From Rhodanobacteraceae bacterium (GTDB lineage Bacteria > Pseudomonadota > Gammaproteobacteria > Xanthomonadales > Rhodanobacteraceae): 7,417 nucleotides of DNA. Every line of letters begins with the position of its first letter. The stretch's first letter is position 1. This document shows, one piece after another, positions 1-6,039 of the stretch. Where the stretch lies: the NCBI GenBank assembly GCA_025928735.1, contig JAICIW010000100.1, forward strand, positions 1-7,417, written 5' to 3'. Made by a program: the position numbers and the translations under genes. Under the pieces are notes generated by a model. It saw only the letters and a program-made list of their open reading frames with translations. It was not told the DNA's origin and did not search any database.

Positions 1-1
1 C

Positions 2-928
2 GCCGGCGCGGCCGAGGCGTTTCGCATCGCGGCCCGCTTCGGCGCAGGATTTCGCCTGCGGATGACGGCGGCAATCCAGCCTGGCGAAACGGTCACCACG
101 TCGGTGGGAGCGGGACTGACCGGGGTCGAACCCTTGCCGGAGCGGATCGAGTCCGGTGCGCTGCTGGTCGTGTGCGGAGTGGCTGGTGATGCCGCCGCCC
201 ACGATTCGCGGGGAACGCGTGCGATCACAGCCTGGTTGCGGCGGCTGACCCCGCTGCCGCGCCTTGCCTGCGTGTGTTCGGGTGCACTGATCGCCGCACG
301 CGCCGGCCTGCTGGAAGGCCGGCGCTGCACCACCCACCACACGCTGGTTGCGGCGTTGCGCGAAATCGCGCCGCGTGCCGATGTCCTGGACAGTCGCGTG
401 TTCGTGGAGGACGGAAGCATTTGCACGAGTGCCGGCATTACCGCCGGCATCGACCTGGCATTGCACCTGATCGCGGAGATGGCGTCGCCGCGGCTTTCGG
501 TCGAAGTCGCACGCGAGATGGTCGTGTACTTGCGCCGCGCGCCCGACGATCCCGCGTTGTCGCCCTGGCTCGAAGGTCGCAATCACATGGATGCGCGCGT
601 CCACCAAGTGCAGGATGCCTTGGCACGCGCACCGCAGCGCGACTGGACGCTGGCGCAGCTGGCCGGGCTTGGCCACATGAGCGTACGGACATTGACGCGA
701 CGCTTTCGCGACTCGGCGGGCATGTCGGTGCACGACTACCATGCGCGCCTGCGTGTGGCATTGGCGCGGCAGGCGCTGGCGAACGGCAATAGCGTCGAAG
801 CCGCCGCGGAGAGCGCAGGCATCGGATCGGCACGGCAATTGCGACGATTGTGGAAGACCCATGCCGATGCCACGCCCGGCGCGCATCGACGCTTGCAGGA
901 AAGTGTGTCCGCGACAGGCGACGCGTGA
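2..928 (+). CDS. GlxA-family AraC-type transcriptional regulator, 5' partial
   Basis: This is a transcription factor of the GlxA type: an N-terminal DJ-1/PfpI (class I glutamine amidotransferase-like) domain joined to a C-terminal AraC double helix-turn-helix. The frame is open from base 2 and already reads as conserved DJ-1 fold (AEAFRIAARFGAGFRLR), so the ATG at 62 is internal and the true start lies upstream of the window. Numbering from base 2, 308 residues are visible. The nucleophile-elbow-like segment is CVCSGALIAARAGLLEGRR (Cys92 in the elbow), and the domain ends near SAGITAGIDLALHLI (143-157). The first HTH lies around 214-236 (WTLAQLAGLGHMSVRTLTRRF). The second, around 264-285, is followed by a TPGAHRR segment typical of the family. 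Members usually bind DNA in the cytoplasm and use the DJ-1 domain as a sensor without proven enzyme activity. The target is unknown because the upstream neighbour is not in view. Type is firm, ligand unknown. Confidence 0.93.
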   Translation, partial: AGAAEAFRIAARFGAGFRLRMTAAIQPGETVTTSVGAGLTGVEPLPERIESGALLVVCGVAGDAAAHDSRGTRAITAWLRRLTPLPRLACVCSGALIAARAGLLEGRRCTTHHTLVAALREIAPRADVLDSRVFVEDGSICTSAGITAGIDLALHLIAEMASPRLSVEVAREMVVYLRRAPDDPALSPWLEGRNHMDARVHQVQDALARAPQRDWTLAQLAGLGHMSVRTLTRRFRDSAGMSVHDYHARLRVALARQALANGNSVEAAAESAGIGSARQLRRLWKTHADATPGAHRRLQESVSATGDA

Positions 929-1045
929 TTGCGAGGCCCAGAACCATCGCACTTTGATCGCGGGCATTAGCCGCGTCTACCTCACGGTGGGGCCGACCGG
1001 ATTGCCGTTTCCAGTCGTTCCCGTCGTCGTGAAAAAGAATGAATC

Positions 1046-1059
1046 CAGGGGGACCCCTG
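1046..1059. promoter_or_regulatory. Perfect short palindrome upstream of the ECF sigma operon
   Basis: CAGGGG, GA, CCCCTG: 6-base arms with a 2-base spacer, about 107 bases before the DUF6249-like gene. It lies in the 237-base spacer (929-1165), which has no convincing gene and no intrinsic terminator after the AraC-type gene. The spacer should hold the promoter of the three-gene sigma operon. The palindrome could be an operator or chance in GC-rich DNA. I could not fix a -35/-10 pair with confidence. Confidence 0.3.
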
Positions 1060-1165
1060 TACGCATCCAATCGTTGAATCACCTGTTGCAGGCGAGCTGA
1101 TCCGGCCTGCCGGAATGAAACGGCAATCCATCCACCCCATCTGGTCACACCCCTGGAGCAAAGCC

Positions 1166-1537
1166 ATGGATCCTTCCATTTTCATCCCTCTCGTGCTGGT
1201 CCTCGGCCCGACGCTCATCATGCTGATCTTCTTCCGCTATCGCTACCTGCAGGCGCAGGCACGTTACGCGACGCTGGTGCAGCTGGCCGAGAAAGGCGTG
1301 GAACTGGCGCCGCACATGCTGTCGGAACCGCGGGTCGGCTACTCCGAACGGCGGCGCGCACTGGTGCTGATCGGCGCAGGTTTGGGGCTGATGGTGATGT
1401 TCATCGCGTTGCCGGGCCACTTCGACAATGGCCTCGGCGTGGGCAGCTTGTGGGGGCTCGGCCTTTTGCCATTGATGATCGGACTGGGTTATCTCGCCAG
1501 TTGGTGGCTGAACCGGCGCGGTGGGCTGGGTGGCTGA
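1166..1537 (+). CDS. Small three-helix membrane protein, DUF6249-like
   Basis: A 123-residue integral membrane protein of unknown function. The start is set at ATG 1166 because a GGAG (1155-1158) sits 7 bases upstream and the first helix then begins straight after MDP. An in-frame ATG at 1115 would add a polar leader with no clear ribosome site. Predicted helices are at about 4-24, 65-83 and 93-115. Between helices 1 and 2 is a cytoplasmic-looking loop with the family-like signature LAEKGVELAPHML, followed by a charged ERRRALVLIGAGLG entry into helix 2. This layout (single N-terminal helix, 'EKG' loop, two C-terminal helices) is what I know from DUF6249 proteins. The stop codon lies inside the next gene, an ECF sigma factor, so the two are co-transcribed and probably translationally coupled. 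It may take part in sensing or in holding the sigma/anti-sigma pair at the membrane, but that is inference from position only. Confidence 0.85.
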   Translation: MDPSIFIPLVLVLGPTLIMLIFFRYRYLQAQARYATLVQLAEKGVELAPHMLSEPRVGYSERRRALVLIGAGLGLMVMFIALPGHFDNGLGVGSLWGLGLLPLMIGLGYLASWWLNRRGGLGG

Positions 1538-2105
1538 CAGCGCGGCCGAGGCGCGCGTCGACCGCGCGTTGGTGGCGCGGGTTTTATTGGGCGACGATCG
1601 CACCGCGTTCGAACAGTTGCTGCGCCGGCACCAAGGCATGGTGCGCGCACAGCTGCGTCGCTTGTTGCATGGCGATGTCGCCACCGCCGATGATCTGGCG
1701 CAGGAAACGTTCCTGCTGGCGTGGCGAAAGCTGGATCAGTTTCGCGGTGAAGCGCGATTTTCCACCTGGCTTTATCGCGTCGCCTATTCGTGCTTCCTGC
1801 AGGCGAACCGGAAGATACCGCCGCCTGTCGGTGGTGCGGACGAAGGCGAGGCAGAACGATTGCCGGCCCCAGAAGAGGCGACGGACCTGCAACTGGATTT
1901 CGAGCGTGCCATGCGGCGCTTGTCGAAGGCCGAGCAGACGGTGCTGCTGCATTGCGTGCAGATGGGGCTGAGCCACGAGGAAGCCGCTTACGTGCTGGCG
2001 ATGCCGCTCGGGACGGTGAAGACGCATGCGACGCGTGGCAAGGCGAAGTTGAAGACATCGTTGGCGGTTTGGCACGAAGCCGCCCGCGTGGAGGAGGCAT
2101 CATGA
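1521..2105 (+). CDS. ECF-type RNA polymerase sigma factor (sigma-70 family)
   Basis: A 194-residue alternative sigma factor of the extracytoplasmic-function group, which directs RNA polymerase to a small regulon. Region 2 spans about 29-97, with the core-binding signature DDLAQETFLLAWRKLDQFRG at 57-76 and the -10-recognition stretch STWLYRVAYSCFLQANRK after it. A variable linker (98-124) rich in Pro, Gly and acidic residues follows. Region 4 (about 125-180) contains the HTH LSHEEAAYVLAMPLGTVKTH and the basic tail RGKAKLK. There is no region 1.1 or 3, as expected for ECF factors. GTG 1521 gives the start used here and overlaps the upstream gene by 17 bases. A second in-frame GTG at 1530 is about equally plausible, because neither has a strong ribosome site. 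The stop overlaps the ATG of the downstream putative anti-sigma gene (ATGA). Promoter specificity cannot be read from the sequence. Confidence 0.95.
   Translation: MGWVADSAAEARVDRALVARVLLGDDRTAFEQLLRRHQGMVRAQLRRLLHGDVATADDLAQETFLLAWRKLDQFRGEARFSTWLYRVAYSCFLQANRKIPPPVGGADEGEAERLPAPEEATDLQLDFERAMRRLSKAEQTVLLHCVQMGLSHEEAAYVLAMPLGTVKTHATRGKAKLKTSLAVWHEAARVEEAS
2092..2097 (+). promoter_or_regulatory. Ribosome binding site inside the sigma gene
   Basis: AGGAGG, part of a longer GGAGGAGG (2090-2097), lies 4 bases before ATG 2102, within the last codons of the sigma gene. It fixes the start of the downstream gene, which otherwise has an open frame extending back to 1790. It is the strongest Shine-Dalgarno match in this operon, suggesting the putative anti-sigma factor is made at least as efficiently as the sigma factor. 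Confidence 0.75.
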
Positions 2106-2425
2106 ATCCATCAGATGACGAATTGATCGACGCGCTGTTGCGCTCGCAGTTCGATGGGCCTGTGCTTGACGAAGGCTTCAGCCGGCGGGTGATGCAGCGG
2201 TTGCCGCAACATCGCCGTCGTGTCGCGTGGCCGGTGTGGGGCGGCGCTCTGGCCGGCGCGGCGGCGTGCTGGCTGGCGCTGTTGTCCTCGCCATTGCTGC
2301 AGACCGGTTGGCGCGAGTGGGTGAGCGGCGAGTGGTCCGCACCGGCCATCACCGTGCTGTTGGCGATGATTGGCATGGCCTTGCTCGCCTTGATATGGGG
2401 CGTTGCGGAGGCGGATCATCGTTGA
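2102..2425 (+). CDS. Two-helix membrane protein, putative anti-sigma factor
   Basis: A 107-residue protein starting in a 4-base ATGA overlap with the ECF sigma gene. The N-terminal 40 residues are soluble, first acidic (MNPSDDELIDALLRSQFDG), then basic with a FSRRVMQRLPQHRRR stretch of the kind seen just before the membrane in many Xanthomonadales anti-sigma-like proteins. Two hydrophobic helices follow at about 43-63 and 80-101, joined by a short Trp-rich loop, and the tail is short. The HxxxCxxC zinc motif of ZAS anti-sigma factors is absent. Position directly after the sigma gene, tight coupling and topology support a role in holding the sigma factor at the inner membrane, but no recognisable anti-sigma domain proves it. 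Transcription from this operon converges on parE, with the repeats at 2459-2637 lying between. Confidence 0.7.
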   Translation: MNPSDDELIDALLRSQFDGPVLDEGFSRRVMQRLPQHRRRVAWPVWGGALAGAAACWLALLSSPLLQTGWREWVSGEWSAPAITVLLAMIGMALLALIWGVAEADHR

Positions 2426-2458
2426 GGCGGCACGGCGGCGCAGTAGAACGTGGCGATG

Positions 2459-2586
2459 CCATCGAATTTTTTCATCATCCCGGCGAAAGCCGGGACCCAG
2501 TGACTTTCAGGATGTGAAAATCAAAGTCACTGGGTTCCGGGTTCCGCCGCGGTGAAGCTGCGGCGGCCCCGGAATGACGGCGATGG
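2459..2586. repeat. Nested inverted-repeat (REP/MITE-like) element
   Basis: Several palindromes are stacked. The left hairpin is CCCGGC (2479-2484), gaaa, GCCGGG (2489-2494). The central 13-base perfect inverted repeat is ACCCAGTGACTTT (2495-2507) with AAAGTCACTGGGT (2523-2535), loop 15. The right hairpin has outer stem TTCCGG (2535-2540) with CCGGAA (2569-2574) and inner stem CCGCCGC (2544-2550) with GCGGCGG (2560-2566). Outer arms CCATCG (2459-2464) and CGATGG (2581-2586) bracket the whole. GGCGATG occurs directly repeated at 2452-2458 and 2579-2585, which could be a 7-base target duplication. The style (CCCGGC-gaaa-GCCGGG next to CCCAGTGACTTT) matches dispersed intergenic repeats I know from Xanthomonadales genomes. 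It carries no ORF. Lying between converging genes, its hairpins could also slow or end transcription, although no U-tract follows them. Confidence 0.8.
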
Positions 2587-2599
2587 GATTTATGCTCCC

Positions 2600-2637
2600 G
2601 AGTCCTGAGTCCTGAGTCCTGAGTCCCGAGTCCCGAG
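2600..2637. repeat. Heptamer tandem repeat (GAGTCCY)n
   Basis: Five full 7-base units: GAGTCCT at 2600, 2607 and 2614, then GAGTCCC at 2621 and 2628, followed by a partial GAG (2635-2637). A degenerate CTCCC precedes it (2595-2599). The array ends 5 bases short of the parE stop codon. Seven-base intergenic arrays of this kind are known as variable-number tandem repeats in Xanthomonadales. Copy number is likely to vary between strains. Confidence 0.9.
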
Positions 2638-2642
2638 CTTTC

Positions 2643-4538
2643 TCACACTTCCAATGACGCCAAGTCGCCTTTTTCTTCCAACCAGTTGCGACGATCGGAT
2701 GCGCGCTTCTTGGCCAGCAGCATGTCCATCAATTTCGCCGTCGCTTCGCCGTCGTCGACGGTCAGTTGCACCAGCCGCCGCGTATCGGGATGGATGGTCG
2801 ATTCGCGCAACTGCGAAGGATTCATTTCGCCGAGGCCTTTGAATCGAGTGACGGACAAGGCGCCCTTGATCTTCTCGCGCTCGATGCGTTTCAACAGCGC
2901 GTCGCGTTCGGATTCGTCGAGGCAATAGAACACCTGCTTGCCCACGTCCACCCGGAACAGCGGCGGCATCGCGACGCACACGTGGCCTTCGCGCACCAGC
3001 GCCGGGAAGTGCTTGAGGAACAGCGCCGACAACAGCGTCGCAATGTGCAGGCCATCCGAATCCGCGTCGGCGAGGATGATGACCTTGCCGTAACGCAGCC
3101 CGGAAAGGTCATCCCTGCCGGGATCGCAACCGATCGCGACCGCAAGATTGTGCACTTCCTCCGAAGCCAGCACCGCGCCCGATTCGACTTCCCAAGTGTT
3201 GAGGATCTTGCCGCGCAACGGCAGGATCGCCTGGTAGTCCTTGTCGCGCGCCTGCTTGGCGGAGCCGCCCGCCGAATCGCCCTCGACCAGGAACAGTTCG
3301 GTGCGATCGGGATCGCTCGATGCGCAATCGGCGAGCTTGCCGGGCAGCGCAGGGCCTTGCGTGATCTTCTTGCGGACGACTTGTTTCGCCGCCTTCATGC
3401 GAGCCGTGGCGTGTTCGATCGCAAGCTGCGCGATGGCTTCGCCCGCGGAAACGTTCTGGTTGAGCCACAACGAGAACGCGTCGTGGATCGCGCCTTCGGT
3501 GGAGCTGGCGGCGTCGCGGGAGGACAAACGCTCCTTGGTTTGCCCGGCGAACTGCGGGTCGCGCATCTTCACCGACAACACGAACGCCACGCGCTCCCAC
3601 ACATCTTCCGGCGCAAGCTTCACGCCGCGCGGAAGGAGATTGCGGAGGTCGCAGAACTCGCGTAACGCATTGGTCAAACCCGAGCGCAGGCCGTTGACGT
3701 GCGTGCCACCCTGGATGGTCGGGATCAGGTTGACGTAACTTTCCTGCACCAGTTCGCCGTCCGGTATCCACGCGAGCGCGGCATCGACGCCGCCGTCCTC
3801 GCGCTGCGCATGGTGCATGAACAGGTCGGACGGCAGGCATGGCGCGTCGCCCAGTTCGGATTTCAGGTATTCGGCCAGACCGTCCTCGTAGCGCCATTCC
3901 TCGCGTTCGCCGCTGGCTTCATCCAGCAGCGTCATCGTCAATCCGGCGCACAACACCGCTTTCGCGCGCAACAGGTGCTTCAGTTTCGGCAGCGAAATTT
4001 TCGGCGAATCGAAATACTTGGGATCGGGCAGGAAACGCAGGGTGGTGCCGGTGCGGCGCTTGGGGACGTCGCCCAAGGTTTCCAGTTTGCCGACCGCCTC
4101 GCCGTCCTTGAAGCGCATCCGGTATTCGGTGCCTTCGCGGCGGATCAGGACTTCGAGGAATGATGACAACGCGTTCACCACCGAAACGCCCACACCGTGC
4201 AGGCCGCCGGAGAACGTGTAATTGCGATCGGAGAATTTCGCGCCAGCGTGCAGCCGGGTCAGGATCAGTTCCACACCTGACACGCCTTCCTCGGGATGAA
4301 TGTCGACCGGCATGCCGCGGCCGTCGTCGATCACCGTGACCGAGCCGTCCTTGTGGACACTGACGTCGATCTGCCTGGCGTGACCGGCGAGGGCCTCGTC
4401 CACCGAGTTGTCGACGACTTCCTGGACCAAGTGGTTGGGCCGCGTGGTATCGGTGTACATGCCCGGCCGGCGGCGTACCGGTTCGAGGCCTGACAGCACT
4501 TCGATGTCGGCGGCGTTGTAACGTGTTGAAGCGGCCAT
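2643..4538 (-). CDS. parE: DNA topoisomerase IV subunit B (ParE)
   Basis: The ATPase subunit of topoisomerase IV, which pairs with ParC to decatenate daughter chromosomes and relax supercoils in the cytoplasm. It has 631 residues against 630 in E. coli, aligning from start (YNAADIEVLSGLEPVRRRPG) to end (EEKGDLASLEV). The GHKL ATPase domain has Glu40 and Asn44 in QEVVDNS, DDGRGMP at 71-77 and the lid GGLHGVG at 111-117. The transducer carries the QTKERLSS loop (333-340; Lys335). The TOPRIM domain has VEGDSAGG with Glu419 and the metal-binding DADSD at 491-495. The absence of the long GyrB C-terminal insertion and the ParE-like tail separate it from GyrB. ATG at 4538 is chosen by match to E. 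coli; the open frame runs on to 4640, but that leader is not conserved-looking. The ribosome site is weak (GGA about 9 bases upstream). parC is not adjacent in view. Confidence 0.99.
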   Translation of the reverse strand: MAASTRYNAADIEVLSGLEPVRRRPGMYTDTTRPNHLVQEVVDNSVDEALAGHARQIDVSVHKDGSVTVIDDGRGMPVDIHPEEGVSGVELILTRLHAGAKFSDRNYTFSGGLHGVGVSVVNALSSFLEVLIRREGTEYRMRFKDGEAVGKLETLGDVPKRRTGTTLRFLPDPKYFDSPKISLPKLKHLLRAKAVLCAGLTMTLLDEASGEREEWRYEDGLAEYLKSELGDAPCLPSDLFMHHAQREDGGVDAALAWIPDGELVQESYVNLIPTIQGGTHVNGLRSGLTNALREFCDLRNLLPRGVKLAPEDVWERVAFVLSVKMRDPQFAGQTKERLSSRDAASSTEGAIHDAFSLWLNQNVSAGEAIAQLAIEHATARMKAAKQVVRKKITQGPALPGKLADCASSDPDRTELFLVEGDSAGGSAKQARDKDYQAILPLRGKILNTWEVESGAVLASEEVHNLAVAIGCDPGRDDLSGLRYGKVIILADADSDGLHIATLLSALFLKHFPALVREGHVCVAMPPLFRVDVGKQVFYCLDESERDALLKRIEREKIKGALSVTRFKGLGEMNPSQLRESTIHPDTRRLVQLTVDDGEATAKLMDMLLAKKRASDRRNWLEEKGDLASLEV

Positions 4539-4737
4539 GCGGCGGGTCCAATGAACGCGAACGATGCAGCCGATCAGGATGACGAACCGGGGCGCGACGG
4601 TCAATCCTTGCTTTGGCTGAATTGCAAGATGGCGGCACAAAAATTTCGGTGCGGCGTTCAGCGTCCAGACGGCTGATCAGGCGGAATATCCGCGCGCCGG
4701 GCCATCGTGACCCGTGCATTTCCAGGAGACCATTGCA
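4539..4737. promoter_or_regulatory. Divergent intergenic region of parE and the Asr-like gene
   Basis: The 199 bases must hold promoters for both flanking genes. A 13-base palindrome GCGGA-ATA-TCCGC (4681-4693) lies 45 bases before the small secreted protein gene and next to CTGATCAG (4673-4680). On the minus strand a TTGACC box is visible near 4602, but its -10 partner is poor. On the plus strand TTGGCT, 17 bases, CACAAA (about 4614-4642) is only a weak match. The strong ribosome site AGGAG (4724-4728), 9 bases before ATG 4738, sets the start of the secreted protein. Confidence 0.45.
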
Positions 4738-4956
4738 ATGCGCAAGCTGATCCTCGCCGCCCTCGTCGCGGCCGCGTTCTCGATTCCGGCGTTTGCCGCC
4801 CAGACCACCCCGGCCAGCTCCGCTGCGGCAGCCGCTCCGGCTGCCAAGGCTGCACCGGCTGCCAAGGCCGAGCATCACGCCATGAAGCATCACGCCATGA
4901 AGCACCATCACGCCAAGAAGGCCAAGTCCGCGGCGCCTGCGACGAGCAGCAAGTAA
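4738..4956 (+). CDS. Small secreted Ala/Lys/His-rich protein, Asr-like
   Basis: A 72-residue precursor. ATG 4738 is chosen over the in-frame ATG 4714 because AGGAG lies 9 bases upstream and the protein then begins with a textbook signal peptide (MRKLILAALVAAAFSIPAFA), with likely cleavage after Ala20. The mature chain of about 52 residues is low-complexity: an Ala/Pro/Lys part with two APAAKA-type units, then HHAMK, HHAMK, HHHAKK, and a Lys/Ala/Ser tail. At DNA level the first part is two 18-base units (4834-4869) and the second is CATCACGCCATGAAG twice (4873-4902) plus a one-mismatch third copy (4906-4920). It lacks cysteines. The layout and composition resemble the periplasmic acid-shock protein Asr of enterobacteria, proposed to buffer protons. 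Copper, nickel or zinc binding by the His cluster is an alternative. Homology is not proven, since compositional bias alone can give the resemblance. It is a single-gene unit with its own terminator. Confidence 0.85.
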   Translation: MRKLILAALVAAAFSIPAFAAQTTPASSAAAAAPAAKAAPAAKAEHHAMKHHAMKHHHAKKAKSAAPATSSK

Positions 4957-4957
4957 T

Positions 4958-4978
4958 CCAAAGCTCGCAAGGCTTTGG
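4958..4978 (+). other. Hairpin directly after the Asr-like stop codon
   Basis: CCAAAGC (4958-4964) pairs with GCTTTGG (4972-4978) around a 7-base loop, one base after the TAA. It has no U-tract, so it is not a terminator by itself. It may protect the 3' end of the mRNA, working with the terminator at 4992-5020. Confidence 0.55.
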
Positions 4979-4991
4979 CTGCTGAATTGAA

Positions 4992-5020
4992 CGCCCCGGC
5001 TCGTCCGGGGCGTTTTTTTT
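4992..5020 (+). terminator. Rho-independent terminator of the Asr-like gene
   Basis: The stem is CGCCCCGG (4992-4999) with CCGGGGCG (5005-5012), a perfect 8 base pairs, nearly all G-C, with loop CTCGT. Eight T follow (5013-5020). It sits 35 bases after the stop codon, ends the small secreted-protein transcript and insulates the two-component genes downstream. Confidence 0.95.
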
Positions 5021-5367
5021 CAGGAGTGCCGCCACTCTCGACAAGGCCTCTCACGCGGCGCCTTGTGCGATGCATCGGCCGGCCGTAAAGTGTGATGTGG
5101 TTCACGCCGGGAGGCGTTCGCCAGACTTGGAGGATCAAGAGTTGTTGGTGGCCGTCCTGAAGGGGGATTTGTGCTTCGCCTTGTCATTCCATCCTGGGCC
5201 TGCCCTGCGAGGCGCGAGTGCATTCGTGCTGTTCGCCCGGCCCCGCAAACCCCTGCTGCCGCCGACCTGGCGCTTTGCCGACGACGCTTTCTGGCGCGAC
5301 CCACAGCGCGTTCCGAAGCGTTGCGTGACGTTTGAATCGGCACGCCCGTTCCCGAACTGGAAACCGA
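5021..5367 (+). other. Non-coding leader of the two-component operon
   Basis: 347 bases without a supported gene. Contents: an inverted repeat ACAAGGC (5041-5047) with GCCTTGT (5060-5066), and the CRP/Clp-like site at 5091-5106. A 116-codon open frame (5070-5420) has no convincing ribosome site at its ATG, overlaps the response regulator in another frame and shows no recognisable domain, so it is not called. The promoter of the regulator-kinase pair should lie here, but no clear -35/-10 pair stands out. Confidence 0.6.
5091..5106. promoter_or_regulatory. CRP/Clp-type binding site
   Basis: TGTGA, TGTGGT, TCACG: matches 9 of 10 conserved positions of the CRP half-site consensus TGTGA-N6-TCACA. 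In Xanthomonadales the CRP homologue Clp recognises essentially the same consensus. The site lies 261 bases before the response-regulator start and after the upstream terminator, so it could act on the two-component operon if transcription starts early in a long leader. Confidence 0.5.
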
Positions 5368-6039
5368 ATGACTGCACCCCAGGTGATATCGCTGCGCCGT
5401 GTCCTGATCGTCGAGGATGACGCCCCGGGCCAGCGACGTCTCTGCGGGTTGCTCGGGACCATCGTGGGCGAGGGGCTCGTGACCGCCATCGCGGCTAGCG
5501 TGGCCGATGCACGGTCCGCGGCGAATGCAGGCACGTTCGACATTGCGTTGGTGGATATCGGCCTGCCCGATGGCAATGGCGTCGATCTGATTGCGTGGTT
5601 GCAGGCGCGGCATCCACAGATGGCCTGTCTGGTGATCACCGCGTGGGGCGATGGCGACACGGTGTTGGCGGCGCTGCGCGCGGGTGCGGTCGGGTATCTG
5701 CTGAAGGATCGCGATGATGCGGAACTGTCGCACGCGCTGCAGAACATCCAGCGTGGCGGGGCGCCCATCGATCCATTCGTCGCGCGCCGCATCCTCTCGA
5801 TGTTGCCGGGCGCGGTGCCGGTGACGAAACCCGAGGTGGCGAGCGACCTGTTGTCCGGGCGCGAACGCCAGATTCTCGGCCTGGTCGCGCACGGCCACAA
5901 CAATCGCCAGATCGCGGAGCTCACCGGACTGTCGCGTTTCACCATCGAGGATTACACCAAGCGGATTTACCGCAAGCTCGCGGTGGGTTCGCGCGCGGCC
6001 GCGGTGTTCGAAGCGCATGCGCGGGGCTTGCTGCGGTGA
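5368..6039 (+). CDS. NarL/LuxR-family response regulator
   Basis: A 223-residue cytoplasmic DNA-binding regulator activated by phosphorylation. The receiver domain (about 10-125) has the acidic pair Asp17/Asp18 in LIVEDDAPG, phosphoacceptor Asp63 in LVDIGLPDGNG, the switch Thr91 in VITAWGD and conserved Lys113 in YLLKD. A linker (about 126-158) leads to the LuxR-type HTH (about 160-223: LSGRERQILGLVAHGHNNRQ, IAELTGLSRFTIEDYTKRIY, RKL), the C-terminal output typical of NarL/FixJ regulators. ATG 5368 is chosen: GGA lies 6 bases upstream and only about ten residues precede the first beta strand. A TTG at 5332 would add a 12-residue unconserved tail. The stop overlaps the GTG of the sensor kinase (GTGA), which is the likely partner. 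Here the regulator comes first and the kinase second. Confidence 0.96.
   Translation: MTAPQVISLRRVLIVEDDAPGQRRLCGLLGTIVGEGLVTAIAASVADARSAANAGTFDIALVDIGLPDGNGVDLIAWLQARHPQMACLVITAWGDGDTVLAALRAGAVGYLLKDRDDAELSHALQNIQRGGAPIDPFVARRILSMLPGAVPVTKPEVASDLLSGRERQILGLVAHGHNNRQIAELTGLSRFTIEDYTKRIYRKLAVGSRAAAVFEAHARGLLR

Noticed and set aside
62..928. ATG 62 as the start of the AraC-type regulator
   Set aside because: The frame is open upstream to base 2 and the extra residues continue the DJ-1 domain, so the ATG is an internal Met.
2600..2637. CRISPR array
   Set aside because: The units are 7 bases with no spacers between them: a simple tandem repeat.
2643..4538. GyrB instead of ParE
   Set aside because: Length of 631, lack of the GyrB C-terminal insertion and a tail matching E. 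coli ParE decide for ParE.
4539..4640. Extended N-terminus for ParE (34 more residues)
   Set aside because: E. coli ParE aligns from the Met at 4538, and total length then agrees within one residue. The extra leader has no ParE-like sequence.
3919..4911. 330-codon open frame on the minus strand across parE and the secreted-protein gene
   Set aside because: It overlaps parE in another frame on the same strand and runs antisense through the Asr-like gene. Both of those have strong independent support.
5070..5420. 116-codon plus-strand frame before the response regulator
   Set aside because: No ribosome site at its ATG, no domain, and a 53-base out-of-frame overlap with the regulator. Treated as non-coding leader.
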